Origin: Methanothermus fervidus DSM 2088
GTDB taxonomy: Archaea; Methanobacteriota; Methanobacteria; DSM-2088; Methanothermaceae
Assembly: GCA_000166095.1 (NCBI GenBank)
Contig: CP002278.1
Location: 528,001-592,000 of the forward strand
DNA length: 64,000 bases
Direction: 5' to 3'
This document shows positions 35,385-45,057 of the stretch, piece after piece. The notes under the pieces are model-generated. The model saw only the letters and a program-made list of their open reading frames with translations. It made no database searches and had not been told where the DNA came from. How positions within the stretch are numbered: the first letter of the stretch is position 1; each line of letters starts with the position of its first letter. Position numbers and translations under genes: made by a program.

Positions 35385-36605
35385 TTATAAGTACATTACT
35401 ATTGCAGGGATTATTAAACATCCCATTAAATAAGATTTGTTTATTTTTAGCGAATGTGGTAGAATCCCCAGAAAAATTGATGTAAAATAACAAAAAGAAA
35501 CAAGAATTACATTGGCATTTTCAAAATATGATAAAATATAAACAAAAGAAGTTATAATTACAACAATGAAAATTGTCATTAATTTATAATTTAATTCTGC
35601 GATGTTTTCAATCATCCATTCACCGATTTTTATACAGATAAAAAATGAAAGAGAAACTGAGGTAATCCCAACGAAAATAAAAAGTAATATTTTCATTAAA
35701 TCTATCTCTCCCAAAAATTGTGAAATATAGACTGCAATACCACTGCGTGCATTTCCAATTAAATAAACAGTTAAAAGCGAAAACAAAGAATCTGATACAT
35801 TTACACTACTTATGGCAGTTATTAAACTTTCATACTCATTTTTATTTTTTCCACAAAATTCTTGTGCAATTACACTTCCCTGTGCAGGTCCAAAACCAGG
35901 CAAAAATGCTAAAAATATACTTGCAAAGGTTCCTGAAATTATTCCTCTAATGATGTTACCATTCACTTTAAAATTATGGATTTCGCTTTGATAAGGTATG
36001 TATGAATTTTCTTTTAAGCTATAAAGCATCGTACTTACTCCAAAAAGACCTAAAAACATCGTAGTAAGTAAAACATTTGATGAAAATGGTAATTTTAATA
36101 CTAATATTCCAAAAATTCCTGAAACTAAAAAAATAATTGTAGAAATCAATGTTGATCTGACACTTCTATTTAAAGAAATAAGAAGATAAATTGATGCTAA
36201 AATTAAAATAATGCAAATATAAGGTTTCAAAATTTTTTCTAGAATAGGTAGAAGTATGGAAAGAAGTGGAAAAAGAAATGCAAGAATAAGTATGGATGAA
36301 AGTCCACCAACAGCCACCAATCTGATAGTTTTCTTCCCATATCCTCCCAAAATCATTTTATGTGCTGGATGTACAACAAGTGCTGTAGATTCCTTTGGAA
36401 CTCCAAGCAACATTGAAGGAATAAATTCCAATAAAGCATGTGAGACAGATAAAGAAAGAAGAAATACAGATAATACTTCTGGAGAAAAATTTTTAAGAAA
36501 ATAAGCAGAAAACACAAAAATTAATGCTCCAACATTATTTACATGTAAACCAGGAATTAACCCTGTTATAACACCACATAATACTCCAATAAAACATGCA
36601 ATCAA
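35385..36605 (-). CDS. DUF112/TctA-like polytopic membrane protein
   Basis: 406 aa or slightly more, with about ten helices and two inverted family loops, GLIPGLHVN (about 15-23) and AFLPGFGPAQGS (about 230-241), typical of the archaeal branch of tripartite tricarboxylate transporter TctA proteins. It is probably a transporter, but no TctC/TctB partner is near. The first conventional codon is TTG 36605, 15 bases from the AGGTGAT at 36621-36627; an ATT at 36617 is spaced better and would add four residues that fit the family start. The ATT is a candidate unusual start. Confidence 0.78.
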   Translation of the reverse strand: MIACFIGVLCGVITGLIPGLHVNNVGALIFVFSAYFLKNFSPEVLSVFLLSLSVSHALLEFIPSMLLGVPKESTALVVHPAHKMILGGYGKKTIRLVAVGGLSSILILAFLFPLLSILLPILEKILKPYICIILILASIYLLISLNRSVRSTLISTIIFLVSGIFGILVLKLPFSSNVLLTTMFLGLFGVSTMLYSLKENSYIPYQSEIHNFKVNGNIIRGIISGTFASIFLAFLPGFGPAQGSVIAQEFCGKNKNEYESLITAISSVNVSDSLFSLLTVYLIGNARSGIAVYISQFLGEIDLMKILLFIFVGITSVSLSFFICIKIGEWMIENIAELNYKLMTIFIVVIITSFVYILSYFENANVILVSFCYFTSIFLGILPHSLKINKSYLMGCLIIPAIVMYL

Positions 36606-36625
36606 TAAATCAAAAATTTAATCAC

Positions 36626-36892
36626 CTATTCAACTAATCGCCTGAGGTCTGTTACTTCAACAGTGCTTACATTTTTTATTTTTGATAACTTTTCTTCAAC
36701 TTTGTCTGTCCCTCCTTTTGCATCATCAACAACAACCATAACATTTAAAGCTACTAACCCAAAGGCTATTGGATCTTCCTTGATATCATGCAATTCTTCC
36801 CCTAACTCCTTTTGTATGTTGTTTTTAATTTCATTTAAATCAACATTGGGGTCTGTAGGTGTTAATCTTATGGTAGCTAATACTTTTCCCAT
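36626..36892 (-). CDS. ef1b: Translation elongation factor aEF1-beta
   Basis: 88-aa guanine nucleotide exchange factor for aEF1A, equivalent to the C-terminal domain of eukaryotic eEF1B-beta. The core motifs are LATIRLTPTDPNVDL at the start, PIAFGLVALNVMVVVDD in the centre and STVEVTDLRRLVE at the end. It follows the zinc-ribbon gene by 12 bases with GGAAGTGG as ribosome site, and the DUF112 gene follows. Confidence 0.95.
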   Translation of the reverse strand: MGKVLATIRLTPTDPNVDLNEIKNNIQKELGEELHDIKEDPIAFGLVALNVMVVVDDAKGGTDKVEEKLSKIKNVSTVEVTDLRRLVE

Positions 36893-36904
36893 TTTTCCAC
36901 TTCC

Positions 36905-37060
36905 TTATGGTCCTTCAAACCCACATTTACATCTATATACGTTTCCAAATGTTCTACATTTCTCACATCTTACTATTTCTTCATTACAGAGAGGGCATTC
37001 AAATTTTACATATTTTTCTCCAAGTGGTATTTCTCTTTTACATGATATGCATCTAACCAT
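36905..37060 (-). CDS. Small zinc-ribbon RNA-binding protein
   Basis: 51 aa, 12 bases upstream of aEF1-beta in the same operon. Cysteine pairs [29 protein letters not shown] and [10 protein letters not shown] make two zinc ribbons, the pattern of archaeal COG2888 proteins that are often encoded next to aEF1-beta. GGGGTGAT precedes ATG 37060, which abuts the stop of the kinase gene. A role in translation is likely. Confidence 0.9.
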   Translation of the reverse strand: MVRCISCKREIPLGEKYVKFECPLCNEEIVRCEKCRTFGNVYRCKCGFEGP

Positions 37061-37705
37061 TTAATCACCCCTAATAATTGTACATTTTTTACCTTTACCT
37101 TCAAGTATAGAGACTATCCTATCTGGATATTTTCCATTGGCAACATAACAAGTAGTTTTGTATTTAAGAAGTAATTTTGCAAAAGATTTATCAACAGAAG
37201 TTTCACCAAAAGACAGCAATTTTTTTGCATTTATCTCCTTAATAAATTTTGCGTCTTTATACAATGAAGGATCTTTTGTATATATACCATCAACATTTGT
37301 TGCTATTAAAAGTTTTGAATTTAATAAATGTGAGAAAAACAAGGAAATTGAATCTGAGGTAACACTCCAAGAATGTTCTAATGGATCTAAATAATGTAAT
37401 ATTTTTGATGGAAGAATTATAGGTATTCTTTTATTTTTTAATAATTTCCTAGCGTCTCTTAAATTATCTACGGCCTCTGCTTTATCAACTAAATCCGCTA
37501 ATAACATTCCAATAATATCCATACATAATATTGCTGCATCATGAGCCGTAGTTTTTGAAAACTTTAATTTTGAATCATATTCACGTATTTTATCTGAAAG
37601 TTCGCCTCCACCACATATAACCATTACATCCTTCCCTACTAGAGATTCTAGCAATTTTAATGCATATTTTGGAAATAGACTACCTCCAATTTTTACTAAC
37701 CACAT
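37061..37705 (-). CDS. mfnE: Amino-acid-kinase-family enzyme, likely methanofuran biosynthesis kinase MfnE
   Basis: 214 aa of the amino acid kinase fold: [10 protein letters not shown] (phosphate loop), [23 protein letters not shown], and the substrate block [14 protein letters not shown]. In methanogens this short form matches MfnE, which phosphorylates the aminomethylfuran phosphate intermediate of methanofuran, the C1 carrier of methanogenesis. A uridylate/aspartate-kinase-like label is the older alternative. The TATA box at 37746-37760 serves this gene, which leads the aEF1-beta operon. Confidence 0.8.
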   Translation of the reverse strand: MWLVKIGGSLFPKYALKLLESLVGKDVMVICGGGELSDKIREYDSKLKFSKTTAHDAAILCMDIIGMLLADLVDKAEAVDNLRDARKLLKNKRIPIILPSKILHYLDPLEHSWSVTSDSISLFFSHLLNSKLLIATNVDGIYTKDPSLYKDAKFIKEINAKKLLSFGETSVDKSFAKLLLKYKTTCYVANGKYPDRIVSILEGKGKKCTIIRGD

Positions 37706-37745
37706 CTTATCACAATTCTTATCAATGAATATTATAAAAAAATTT

Positions 37746-37760
37746 CACATTATATACTTT
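37746..37760 (-). promoter_or_regulatory. TATA promoter of the mfnE/zinc-ribbon/aEF1-beta operon
   Basis: On the minus strand AAAGTATATAATGTG is a good TATA box; the start would lie near 37726, about 20 bases before ATG 37705. Confidence 0.55.
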
Positions 37761-37937
37761 ATTATCAAATTTTTGTTCATACAAATTTTACAGTTCTCAA
37801 AAAATAAGAAAAATTAAATAACAATATTAAAAATATTTTGGACATTGTTTTCAAGCTTCAGAGAATTTTAGGTAAAAACATTTATTTTATTTAGAAAAAA
37901 ATTATTCCTAATTCATTTTTTTAAGGAGGATTCAAAA

Positions 37938-39197
37938 ATGAGCATGACAATGGCAGAAAAAATACTTGCTAAAGCATCTGGGAAAGATAAGGTAGAAGCT
38001 GGAGAAATTGTAATGGCTAATATAGATGTAGCTATGGTTCATGATATAACAGGTCCTCTAACTGTAGAAAGATTTAAAGAAATAGCTGAAAATGTTTGGG
38101 ACCCTGAAAAAATTGTGGTTGTGTTTGATCATCAAGTTCCTGCAGAAAGTATAGAATCTGCTGAAAATCACATCATAATGAGAGAATTTGTAAAGGAACA
38201 AGGTATAAAACATTTTTACGATGTAGGAGAAGGTATCTGTCATCAAGTTTTACCAGAGAAGGGTCATATAGTGCCTGGAGAAGTTGTAGTTGGTGCAGAT
38301 TCACACACTTGCACTCATGGCGCATTAGGTGCATTTTCTACTGGTATAGGATCTACAGACATGGCAATGGTTTTTTCAGAAGGAAAATTATGGTTTAAAG
38401 TCCCCGAAACACTTAGATTTGAAATCAATGGTTCTCTAGACAAATATGTTACTGCAAAAGATGTTATATTAAAAATAATAGGTGAAGTTGGAGTTGATGG
38501 AGCTACATATAAAGCATGTGAATTTTCTGGAGAAGTTATGAAAAATATGAGTATATCCGAGCGTATGGTATTGTGTAATATGGCAATAGAGATGGGTGGT
38601 AAAACAGGACTTGTTGAACCTGATGAAAAAACTTTAAACTATATTAAAAAACGTACAACTAAAAAATTTGAAATTTTTAAAACAGATGTTGATTCTCCAT
38701 CACTTGAGACAATGGAAATAAATGTTGAAAATTTAGAACCACAAGTTGCTTGTCCGCATAATGTAGACAATGTTAAGCCAGTTTCTGAAGTTGAAGGTGT
38801 TGAAATTGATCAAATATTCTTAGGTTCATGTACAAATGGTAGATTAAAAGATTTAAGAGATGCTGCAAAAATAATAAAAGGACATGAAATAGCAGACAAT
38901 GTAAGAATGCTTGTAATACCTGCATCAAGAGAAATTTATAAAAGAGCTTTAAATGAAGGGCTAATAAAGATATTCTTAGAAGCTGGTGCAGTTGTATGTA
39001 ATCCTTGTTGTGGACCATGTCTTGGAGGACATATAGGTGTACTAGGACCAAATGAAGTGTGTTTATCCACATCTAATCGTAATTTTAAAGGTCGTCAAGG
39101 TAGTACTAAAGCTAAAATATATTTATCATCGGCGGTAGTAGCTGCAGCTTCTGCTATAACTGGAAAAATAACTGATCCTAGAAGCTTAGAAAGGTGA
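37938..39197 (+). CDS. leuC: 3-isopropylmalate / homoaconitate dehydratase large subunit
   Basis: 419-aa aconitase-family subunit holding the [4Fe-4S] cluster through [10 protein letters not shown] and [13 protein letters not shown]; substrate-side motifs include [13 protein letters not shown] and [16 protein letters not shown] precedes ATG 37938. It heads a leuC-leuD-leuB run, which points to leucine synthesis; methanogens also have a close paralogue for coenzyme B chain extension and the two cannot be told apart with certainty from this subunit. Confidence 0.9.
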   Translation: MSMTMAEKILAKASGKDKVEAGEIVMANIDVAMVHDITGPLTVERFKEIAENVWDPEKIVVVFDHQVPAESIESAENHIIMREFVKEQGIKHFYDVGEGICHQVLPEKGHIVPGEVVVGADSHTCTHGALGAFSTGIGSTDMAMVFSEGKLWFKVPETLRFEINGSLDKYVTAKDVILKIIGEVGVDGATYKACEFSGEVMKNMSISERMVLCNMAIEMGGKTGLVEPDEKTLNYIKKRTTKKFEIFKTDVDSPSLETMEINVENLEPQVACPHNVDNVKPVSEVEGVEIDQIFLGSCTNGRLKDLRDAAKIIKGHEIADNVRMLVIPASREIYKRALNEGLIKIFLEAGAVVCNPCCGPCLGGHIGVLGPNEVCLSTSNRNFKGRQGSTKAKIYLSSAVVAAASAITGKITDPRSLER

Positions 39198-39201
39198 GAG
39201 A

Positions 39202-39684
39202 ATGAAAGGCAGGGTTTGGAAATTCGGTGACAATATAGATACAGATCTTATAATTCCTGGACGATATCTGACAATAAGAGATCCAAAAAAATTAGCAAAA
39301 CATTTGATGGAAGGAATAGATCCTAACTTCCATAAAAAAATTAAGAAAGGAGATTTCATAGTCGCTGGTAAAAATTTTGGATGTGGATCATCAAGAGAAC
39401 ATGCACCACTTGCAATGAAAGGTGCTGGTATTGGTGCTGTAATTGCAGAATCGTTTGCAAGAATATTTTATCGAAATGCTATTAATTTAGGTATTCCAGC
39501 TATAGAAGCTCCAAATGTTTCTAAAAAAATTAAAAATAATGAAGTTATAGAAATAGATTTAAAAGAAGGAATCATAAGAAAAGAAAATGGTGAAATTATA
39601 AAATTTAAAAAGTTGCCAGAATTCATGTTAAAAATAATTGAGAAAGGTGGCTTAATACAATATTTAAAAGAAAAAAAGAAATGA
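39202..39684 (+). CDS. leuD: 3-isopropylmalate / homoaconitate dehydratase small subunit
   Basis: 160-aa swivel-domain subunit: DNIDTDLIIPGRYL at the N-terminus, the active-site serine loop FGCGSSREHAP and ESFARIFYRNAIN. The specificity loop reads YLTI; coenzyme B homoaconitases usually have YLRT with an Arg that binds the longer acid, so the missing Arg favours isopropylmalate. It begins four bases after leuC. Confidence 0.9.
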   Translation: MKGRVWKFGDNIDTDLIIPGRYLTIRDPKKLAKHLMEGIDPNFHKKIKKGDFIVAGKNFGCGSSREHAPLAMKGAGIGAVIAESFARIFYRNAINLGIPAIEAPNVSKKIKNNEVIEIDLKEGIIRKENGEIIKFKKLPEFMLKIIEKGGLIQYLKEKKK

Positions 39685-39705
39685 TCGGAAAAGAGGCGTC
39701 GAAAG

Positions 39706-40680
39706 ATGAAAATAGCTGTAATTCCGGGTGATGGAATAGGTAAAGAAGTTACAGAAGCTACCATACATATATTAAGTGCTTTAGATCTTCCTTTAACTTA
39801 CGAATTTGGGGAAGCAGGAGATGAATGTCTTAAAAAAGAAGGTTCTGCATTGCCTGAGGATACATTAAAACTTGCAAAAAAATCTGATGCTGTTTTATTT
39901 GGTGCAGTAGGAGAATCAGCTGCTGATGTCATTGTTAAATTAAGAAAAGAACTAGACCTCTTCGCAAATGTAAGACCAGTTAAATGCTATCCTGGAATAG
40001 AATGTATTAGGAAAGATATAGACTTAACAATAGTGAGAGAGAATACAGAGTGCCTATATTCTGGAATAGAGAGATATACAGATGAAGGAGCTGAAGCTGT
40101 TAGAGTTATAACTAGGAAAGCATGTGAAAGGATTTGTGAGTTTGCATTCAAAATTGCAAATGAAAAAGTTACTGCTGTACATAAAGCAAATGTCCTTAAG
40201 AAGACAGATGGGTTGTTTAGGGAAGTATTTTATGAGGTTGCTGAAGGATATCCAGAGATTGAAGCTGAGGATGTTTATGTTGATGCAATGGCCCTCTACC
40301 TAATAACAAAACCACAAGATTTTGATGTTTTGGTCACAACAAATCTATATGGGGACATACTTTCTGATGAGGCTGCTGGTTTAGTTGGTGGTCTTGGATT
40401 GGCACCATCTGCAAATATAGGTGAAAAAAATTCGCTTTTCGAACCTGTACATGGATCTGCTCCAGATATTGCAGGTAAAGGGATTGCAAATCCAACTGCA
40501 ATGATCCTATCCTCAGTTATGATGTTGAGGCATCTTGGATTTGAGAGAGAAGGTGATTTGGTTGAGAATGCTTTGATTGAGGTCCTTAGGGAGGGAAAGG
40601 TAACTCCTGATCTTGGTGGAAATCTTAAGACTATGGAGATGGCTGAGGAAATAAGAAAATATGTACTGGAGGCTAAATAA
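39706..40680 (+). CDS. leuB: 3-isopropylmalate dehydrogenase (LeuB family)
   Basis: 324-aa beta-decarboxylating dehydrogenase: IPGDGIGKEV, FANVRPVKCYPG, TIVRENTECLYSG, KANVLKKTDG (catalytic Lys) and the metal block TTNLYGDILSDEAAGL, ending with GSAPDIAGKG for the cofactor site. Position after leuCD supports LeuB; homoisocitrate dehydrogenase AksF and isocitrate dehydrogenase are close relatives. Codon use is less AT-rich towards its 3' half than in neighbouring genes. Confidence 0.9.
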   Translation: MKIAVIPGDGIGKEVTEATIHILSALDLPLTYEFGEAGDECLKKEGSALPEDTLKLAKKSDAVLFGAVGESAADVIVKLRKELDLFANVRPVKCYPGIECIRKDIDLTIVRENTECLYSGIERYTDEGAEAVRVITRKACERICEFAFKIANEKVTAVHKANVLKKTDGLFREVFYEVAEGYPEIEAEDVYVDAMALYLITKPQDFDVLVTTNLYGDILSDEAAGLVGGLGLAPSANIGEKNSLFEPVHGSAPDIAGKGIANPTAMILSSVMMLRHLGFEREGDLVENALIEVLREGKVTPDLGGNLKTMEMAEEIRKYVLEAK

Positions 40681-40681
40681 G

Positions 40682-41863
40682 GTGGAAATTAATAAAATTA
40701 GGGAGGATTTCCCTCTACTAAAACATTGTGTTTATTTGGACGCCGCCAGTACAACACCTACACCAAAATGTGTTGTACAAGCAATGAATGAATATTTCTA
40801 TACATACAATACTAATGTGGGACGTGGTGTATACTCATTAGCAGTTAAAGCTACAGAAAAGGTTGAAGAAGTAAGGAAAAGATTAGGAGATTTTATAAAC
40901 TCTCCTCCTGAAAATATAGTATTCACAAAAAATACTACTGAGGCTATAAATTTAGTTGCTAATGGTTTAAAATTTAAAAAAGGCGACACTATTATAGTAC
41001 CTAATATTGAGCATCATTCAAATTTTTTACCATGGCTAAGGCTTCGAAAAGAAGGTGTAAATGTTAAAATAATAAAAGCAGAGAAAAACAGCATTGTCGA
41101 TCCTTCAGTTATTGAAGATAAAATTGATGAAAACACAAAGTTAATAACTGTAAGCTATATCTCAAATGTGTTGGGAGTTGTACAAGACATCGAAGAAATA
41201 GGTAAAATTGCTAAAGACAACGATATTCTATATATGGTAGACGCTGCTCAGGCAATTGGACATATAAAAGTGGATGTAAAAAAAATTAATGCTGATTTTG
41301 TTGCTTTTCCTGGACATAAGGGATTGTTGGGTCCAGTAGGCACTGGATTTTTATATTCAAAGTTGCTACACAAGCTAGAACCATTTAATATTGGTGGTGG
41401 AACTGTAATTGATGTTTCAGAAAATAAATATAAATTAGAAAAACCTCCTGCAAGATTTGAAGCTGGTACTTTAAACATTGCTGGAATCATTGGACTGGGT
41501 TCTGCAGTAAGTTATTTAGAATCAATAGGTATCAAAAAAATTGAAAAATATTGTATGGAATTAACAGAAGAGATGTACAGTAAATTATCAGAGATTGATA
41601 AGGTAATATGTTATGGCGACATTGAAAATATTCATGGAATTGTTTCATTTAATGTAAAAGGAAAAGATCCTAACAAAGTTGCAAGATTGTTGGACAAAAA
41701 AAGTAAAATTTGTGTGAGAAGTGGACATCATTGTGCCATACCTCTAATCAAACACATAGGTGCAAAAAAATATGGAGGAACTGTTAGAGCTTCAGTACAC
41801 TGTTACAATAATTTTATGGACATCGAAAAACTTATAAATACTATAAAGGAGGTTAGTGTATGA
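40682..41863 (+). CDS. Class V aminotransferase, cysteine desulfurase-like
   Basis: 393-aa PLP enzyme. YLDAASTTPTP opens the fold, EHHSNFLPW and VDAAQAIGH are cofactor contacts, FPGHKGLLGPVGTG holds the PLP lysine and VRSGHHCAIPL the persulfide cysteine. The HKGLLGPxGTG form is that of stand-alone desulfurase-like proteins rather than NifS/IscS with their long Cys loop. No SufBC or IscU gene is adjacent. GTG 40682 is the start: GGAGG at 40668-40672, inside leuB, is spaced for it. Confidence 0.85.
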   Translation: MEINKIREDFPLLKHCVYLDAASTTPTPKCVVQAMNEYFYTYNTNVGRGVYSLAVKATEKVEEVRKRLGDFINSPPENIVFTKNTTEAINLVANGLKFKKGDTIIVPNIEHHSNFLPWLRLRKEGVNVKIIKAEKNSIVDPSVIEDKIDENTKLITVSYISNVLGVVQDIEEIGKIAKDNDILYMVDAAQAIGHIKVDVKKINADFVAFPGHKGLLGPVGTGFLYSKLLHKLEPFNIGGGTVIDVSENKYKLEKPPARFEAGTLNIAGIIGLGSAVSYLESIGIKKIEKYCMELTEEMYSKLSEIDKVICYGDIENIHGIVSFNVKGKDPNKVARLLDKKSKICVRSGHHCAIPLIKHIGAKKYGGTVRASVHCYNNFMDIEKLINTIKEVSV

Positions 41864-41946
41864 GTAGGGCAAGAATAATAGCAATAATATTTATTTTGAT
41901 TATGGTGCTAAGTAGTATAGCTGCTGCAATTTTAGCATTAGGATAG
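41860..41946 (+). CDS. 28-residue single-helix membrane peptide
   Basis: ATG 41860 overlaps the desulfurase stop (ATGA) and has GGAGG seven bases upstream. It encodes a basic start (MSRARI), one hydrophobic helix of about 20 residues and a Gly end, with the stop followed directly by the GGTGA site of ribH. Tight packing with a ribosome site on both sides supports a true gene despite its size. Function unknown. Confidence 0.6.
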   Translation: MSRARIIAIIFILIMVLSSIAAAILALG

Positions 41947-41954
41947 GTGAGAAA

Positions 41955-42362
41955 ATGGTAAAGCTAGGGATTGTAGTATCAGAATTTAACTATGATATCA
42001 CACAAATGATGCTAAAGTTAGCTAAAGAACATGCAAAATTTTTAGAAGCAGAAGTAGTTAGGGTTATACATGTGCCTGGAGTTTTTGAAATACCATTAGC
42101 AGTAAAATTCCTTTTGGAGAATGAAGATGTTGACGCAGTTGTGACACTTGGTGCTGTAATTGAGGGTGAAACAGATCATGATCAGGTTGTAATGCAACAA
42201 GCTTCACGAAAAATTATTGATCTCTCTCTTGAATATAATAAACCAGTAGCATTAGGAATTTCAGGTCCAGGAATGAGTAGACTTGAGGCTCATGAAAGAG
42301 TCAAATATGCTAAAAGGGCTGTAGAGGCTGCTGTCAAAATGTGCAAGCGATTGAAAAGCTAA
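41955..42362 (+). CDS. ribH: 6,7-dimethyl-8-ribityllumazine synthase
   Basis: 135 aa, compact archaeal form of the penultimate enzyme of riboflavin synthesis. VSEFNYDIT (ribityl substrate pocket), [31 protein letters not shown] (phosphate/His site) and the C-terminal AHERV stretch are present. Riboflavin also feeds F420 supply. GGTGA lies before ATG 41955. Confidence 0.94.
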   Translation: MVKLGIVVSEFNYDITQMMLKLAKEHAKFLEAEVVRVIHVPGVFEIPLAVKFLLENEDVDAVVTLGAVIEGETDHDQVVMQQASRKIIDLSLEYNKPVALGISGPGMSRLEAHERVKYAKRAVEAAVKMCKRLKS

Positions 42363-42374
42363 AAGGGATTTCTA

Positions 42375-43307
42375 ATGGAAATTTATACCCCCAATGAATT
42401 AAGAAAAAAATTTAAAGATCCATGGGTAGCCCCATACAAAAAAATAATTACAATGGTGGATGATCAGATTGTAGAACTGGTTGAATATCATCCATGTATT
42501 TCAGGTTCAGAATGGATGATCTACCAGTATAAACGGACAAGTAACTTAGTTTTAGATGCATATAGAGATGGAAACAAACATGTCTATATAGTTAAAGTAG
42601 GTAAAGAAAAATTAAATTTGAAAGCCAGTTTTAGTGCTGCAGGGATCGAAGAAGTGAATGTAAAAGATGATGAAGTCAGGATTGTACATGCAGGTCTTGC
42701 TGGGGCAGGTGTTGGTGCAGCTATTTGTAGAGGAATGGCAGAGGGTGTAAAAAGAATAGAAATATATAGTTTAGGCGGCGGATCCAAATTAGGAAAAGCA
42801 GCTGTAATAACTCCTTTGATGAAGAAAATCGTAATTGGGATAGATGATACAGATACAAAAGAACAAGGTGCAACTTGGACTTTAGCACACAATCTTGGGA
42901 CAAAATTGAAAGAAAAGGGGTATGAATATATTGATCATGTAATAGTACAGCTTTACCCAAAGAATCCTAATAAAACACAAAACTGCGTTGCAGTAGCACT
43001 AACGTTTGCTGTTAGGCCAGGAATGGAGGAAAAACTCGTTAATAATGCAGTGAAATTCCTTGAAAAAGCAACGCTTTCTGATAATACTGCAATAGCTGTC
43101 TTTGAAGGTATTAAAATCCCTGAAGAACTTATAAAATATTCAATAAAAGCTAAAACTAAAATGGTATCTTTAGATGAATGTTTAACCACTGCAAAAAAAT
43201 TAGGTATCAGTCTGATAGATGTGACTGGCGAGAAAGGTAAGATAGGTGCATTAGCTGCCATAGGATTGCATAACAATGTTAAGGAGGCTGTGAAACTTTA
43301 TTGCTGA
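42375..43307 (+). CDS. Methanogenesis marker protein 11
   Basis: 310-aa protein of a family found across methanogens (TIGR03280-type). WVAPYKKIITMVDDQIVELVEYH at the N-terminus, a Gly-rich centre (HAGLAGAGVGAAICRG, SLGGGSKLGKA) and the IVIGIDDTDTKEQGATW block, which resembles the ThiI/TiaS-like GIDDTD motif of nucleotide-binding proteins, are all seen. Its function is not established; the GIDDTD block suggests an RNA or nucleotide substrate. It follows ribH by 12 bases. Confidence 0.9.
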   Translation: MEIYTPNELRKKFKDPWVAPYKKIITMVDDQIVELVEYHPCISGSEWMIYQYKRTSNLVLDAYRDGNKHVYIVKVGKEKLNLKASFSAAGIEEVNVKDDEVRIVHAGLAGAGVGAAICRGMAEGVKRIEIYSLGGGSKLGKAAVITPLMKKIVIGIDDTDTKEQGATWTLAHNLGTKLKEKGYEYIDHVIVQLYPKNPNKTQNCVAVALTFAVRPGMEEKLVNNAVKFLEKATLSDNTAIAVFEGIKIPEELIKYSIKAKTKMVSLDECLTTAKKLGISLIDVTGEKGKIGALAAIGLHNNVKEAVKLYC

Positions 43308-43320
43308 ATCATTGTTAAGA

Positions 43321-43623
43321 TCATGAAAAGTTTTGCCTTTTTTCTATTACTTGTTTTTTAGATTTCTCTGCTAGATCTTGAAGTCCGGAAACAACGCTTT
43401 CAGGTAAAATGTCGTTCCCATTTTCAAAGATTATTTTTGATATTATTGCTGAGAGAACAAATATAGCGCACTTGTGTTCAATCTTTGTTCTGTGAATATG
43501 GTGAGGACTTATGTTAAGGGATAAATATTCTTTAGGTTCCTCATTTACATTCTCAACAGTTTTTAAGTATTTTAAAACGTAAACTAAAAATTGATGTAAT
43601 TGTATCAATTCATCTTTATACAT
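43321..43623 (-). CDS. UPF0058 family protein
   Basis: 100 aa; archaeal conserved family with DELIQLHQFLVYVLKYL at the N-terminus and SPHHIHRTKIEHKCAIF in the middle, mostly helical with two conserved His pairs. No function known to me. Convergent with marker 11 and divergent from hisD. Confidence 0.85.
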   Translation of the reverse strand: MYKDELIQLHQFLVYVLKYLKTVENVNEEPKEYLSLNISPHHIHRTKIEHKCAIFVLSAIISKIIFENGNDILPESVVSGLQDLAEKSKKQVIEKRQNFS

Positions 43624-43764
43624 TTTATCCTCCCATTAAAATCACAAAGATTTTATGCTAGAGATTATTACTCCTTAATATACTTTTTTGGTTCAATGCA
43701 ATAAAAAATGTATTTATCATAATAATTTGATTCCCAATATTATTACTTATAGGAGAAAGATAGG

Positions 43765-45057
43765 ATGGAAGTTGTTGTGTTTAAAAAAGAAAAAATAGAG
43801 AATTTAATAAAAAGATCTGAAATTGATATAAGCACTGTTATACCGAAAGTTAGTGAAATAATAAGGGAAGTAAAAGAATGTGGGGATGAAGCACTAATAA
43901 ATTTAACTCGAAAGTTTGATGGAGTAGAAATTGATAAAATTAAAGTTACAAAAGATGAAATAAAAAGAAGTTACAAACGATTAGATGATAGCATTATTCA
44001 TGCATTAAAAAAAGCTTCAAAAAATATTAAAAAATTTCATGAACGACAAATTCCAAAAGAATGGTTTATAAATAATGATATTTATGCTGGACAAATAATT
44101 AGACCAATTGAAAGTGTAGGGTGTTACATACCAGGAGGTAGAGCTGTATATCCATCTACAGCATTGATGACAATAATTCCTGCGAAAGTTGCAGGAGTAA
44201 AAAGAGTTGTATGTTGTACACCTCCACAAGAAAATGGATTTGTTGATGATGCAACTTTAGTTGCTGCAGATATTGCAGGAGCAGACGAAATATATAAAGT
44301 GGGTGGAGTCCAAGCGATAGCTGCACTAGCTTATGGTACTGAAACAATAAGGCCTGTCAATAAAATTGTTGGACCAGGAAACATATTTGTCACTGCTGCA
44401 AAAAAACTTGTTTATGGAGATGTAGACATAGATTTTCTTGCTGGACCTTCAGAGGTTTTAATAATTGCTGATGAAAATGCTAAAGAAGAATACATTACTG
44501 CTGAAATGTTGGCACAAGCAGAACATGATCCACAAGCTTCATCAGTTCTTGTTACCAATTCAACGAAAATTGCAAACAACGTTAGATCCCTGATTAAAAA
44601 GAAAATTAAAAAATATAAAAGAAGAGAAATTATTGAAAAATCATTAAAAGAAAATGGTAAAATTGTAATAACTAAAAACATTAGAGAATCTATTGACTTT
44701 GCTAACAAATATGCGCCTGAACATCTAGTATTAATGGTTAAAAATCCAGAAAAATATTTAAAATATATAAACAATGCAGGTTCAATATTTTTGGGTGATA
44801 ATACACCAGTATCAGCTGGAGATTATGGATTAGGAAGTAATCATGTTTTACCAACTGGAGGATTTGCAAAAGCATGTGGAGGTCTATCTACAGAATCATT
44901 TATTAAAAAAATAACTGTGCAAAAACTTTCTAAAAAAGGACTACTTTCCCTAAAAGATATCGTAATTCCACTTTCAGAATATGAAGGTTTGGACGGACAT
45001 GCAAAATCTTTCAAGAAAAGACTAGAGGTGTTAAAAAGTGAGCATGATAAATGTTAA
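43765..45057 (+). CDS. hisD: Histidinol dehydrogenase
   Basis: 430 aa, the normal length. It oxidises histidinol to histidine in two NAD-linked steps. Zn2+ and substrate residues lie in QAEHDPQA (Gln, His), YAPEHLVLM (catalytic Glu/His) and [21 protein letters not shown] and [11 protein letters not shown] bind NAD and the substrate; [13 protein letters not shown] is the family signature. Ends 20 bases inside aspS. Confidence 0.95.
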   Translation: MEVVVFKKEKIENLIKRSEIDISTVIPKVSEIIREVKECGDEALINLTRKFDGVEIDKIKVTKDEIKRSYKRLDDSIIHALKKASKNIKKFHERQIPKEWFINNDIYAGQIIRPIESVGCYIPGGRAVYPSTALMTIIPAKVAGVKRVVCCTPPQENGFVDDATLVAADIAGADEIYKVGGVQAIAALAYGTETIRPVNKIVGPGNIFVTAAKKLVYGDVDIDFLAGPSEVLIIADENAKEEYITAEMLAQAEHDPQASSVLVTNSTKIANNVRSLIKKKIKKYKRREIIEKSLKENGKIVITKNIRESIDFANKYAPEHLVLMVKNPEKYLKYINNAGSIFLGDNTPVSAGDYGLGSNHVLPTGGFAKACGGLSTESFIKKITVQKLSKKGLLSLKDIVIPLSEYEGLDGHAKSFKKRLEVLKSEHDKC

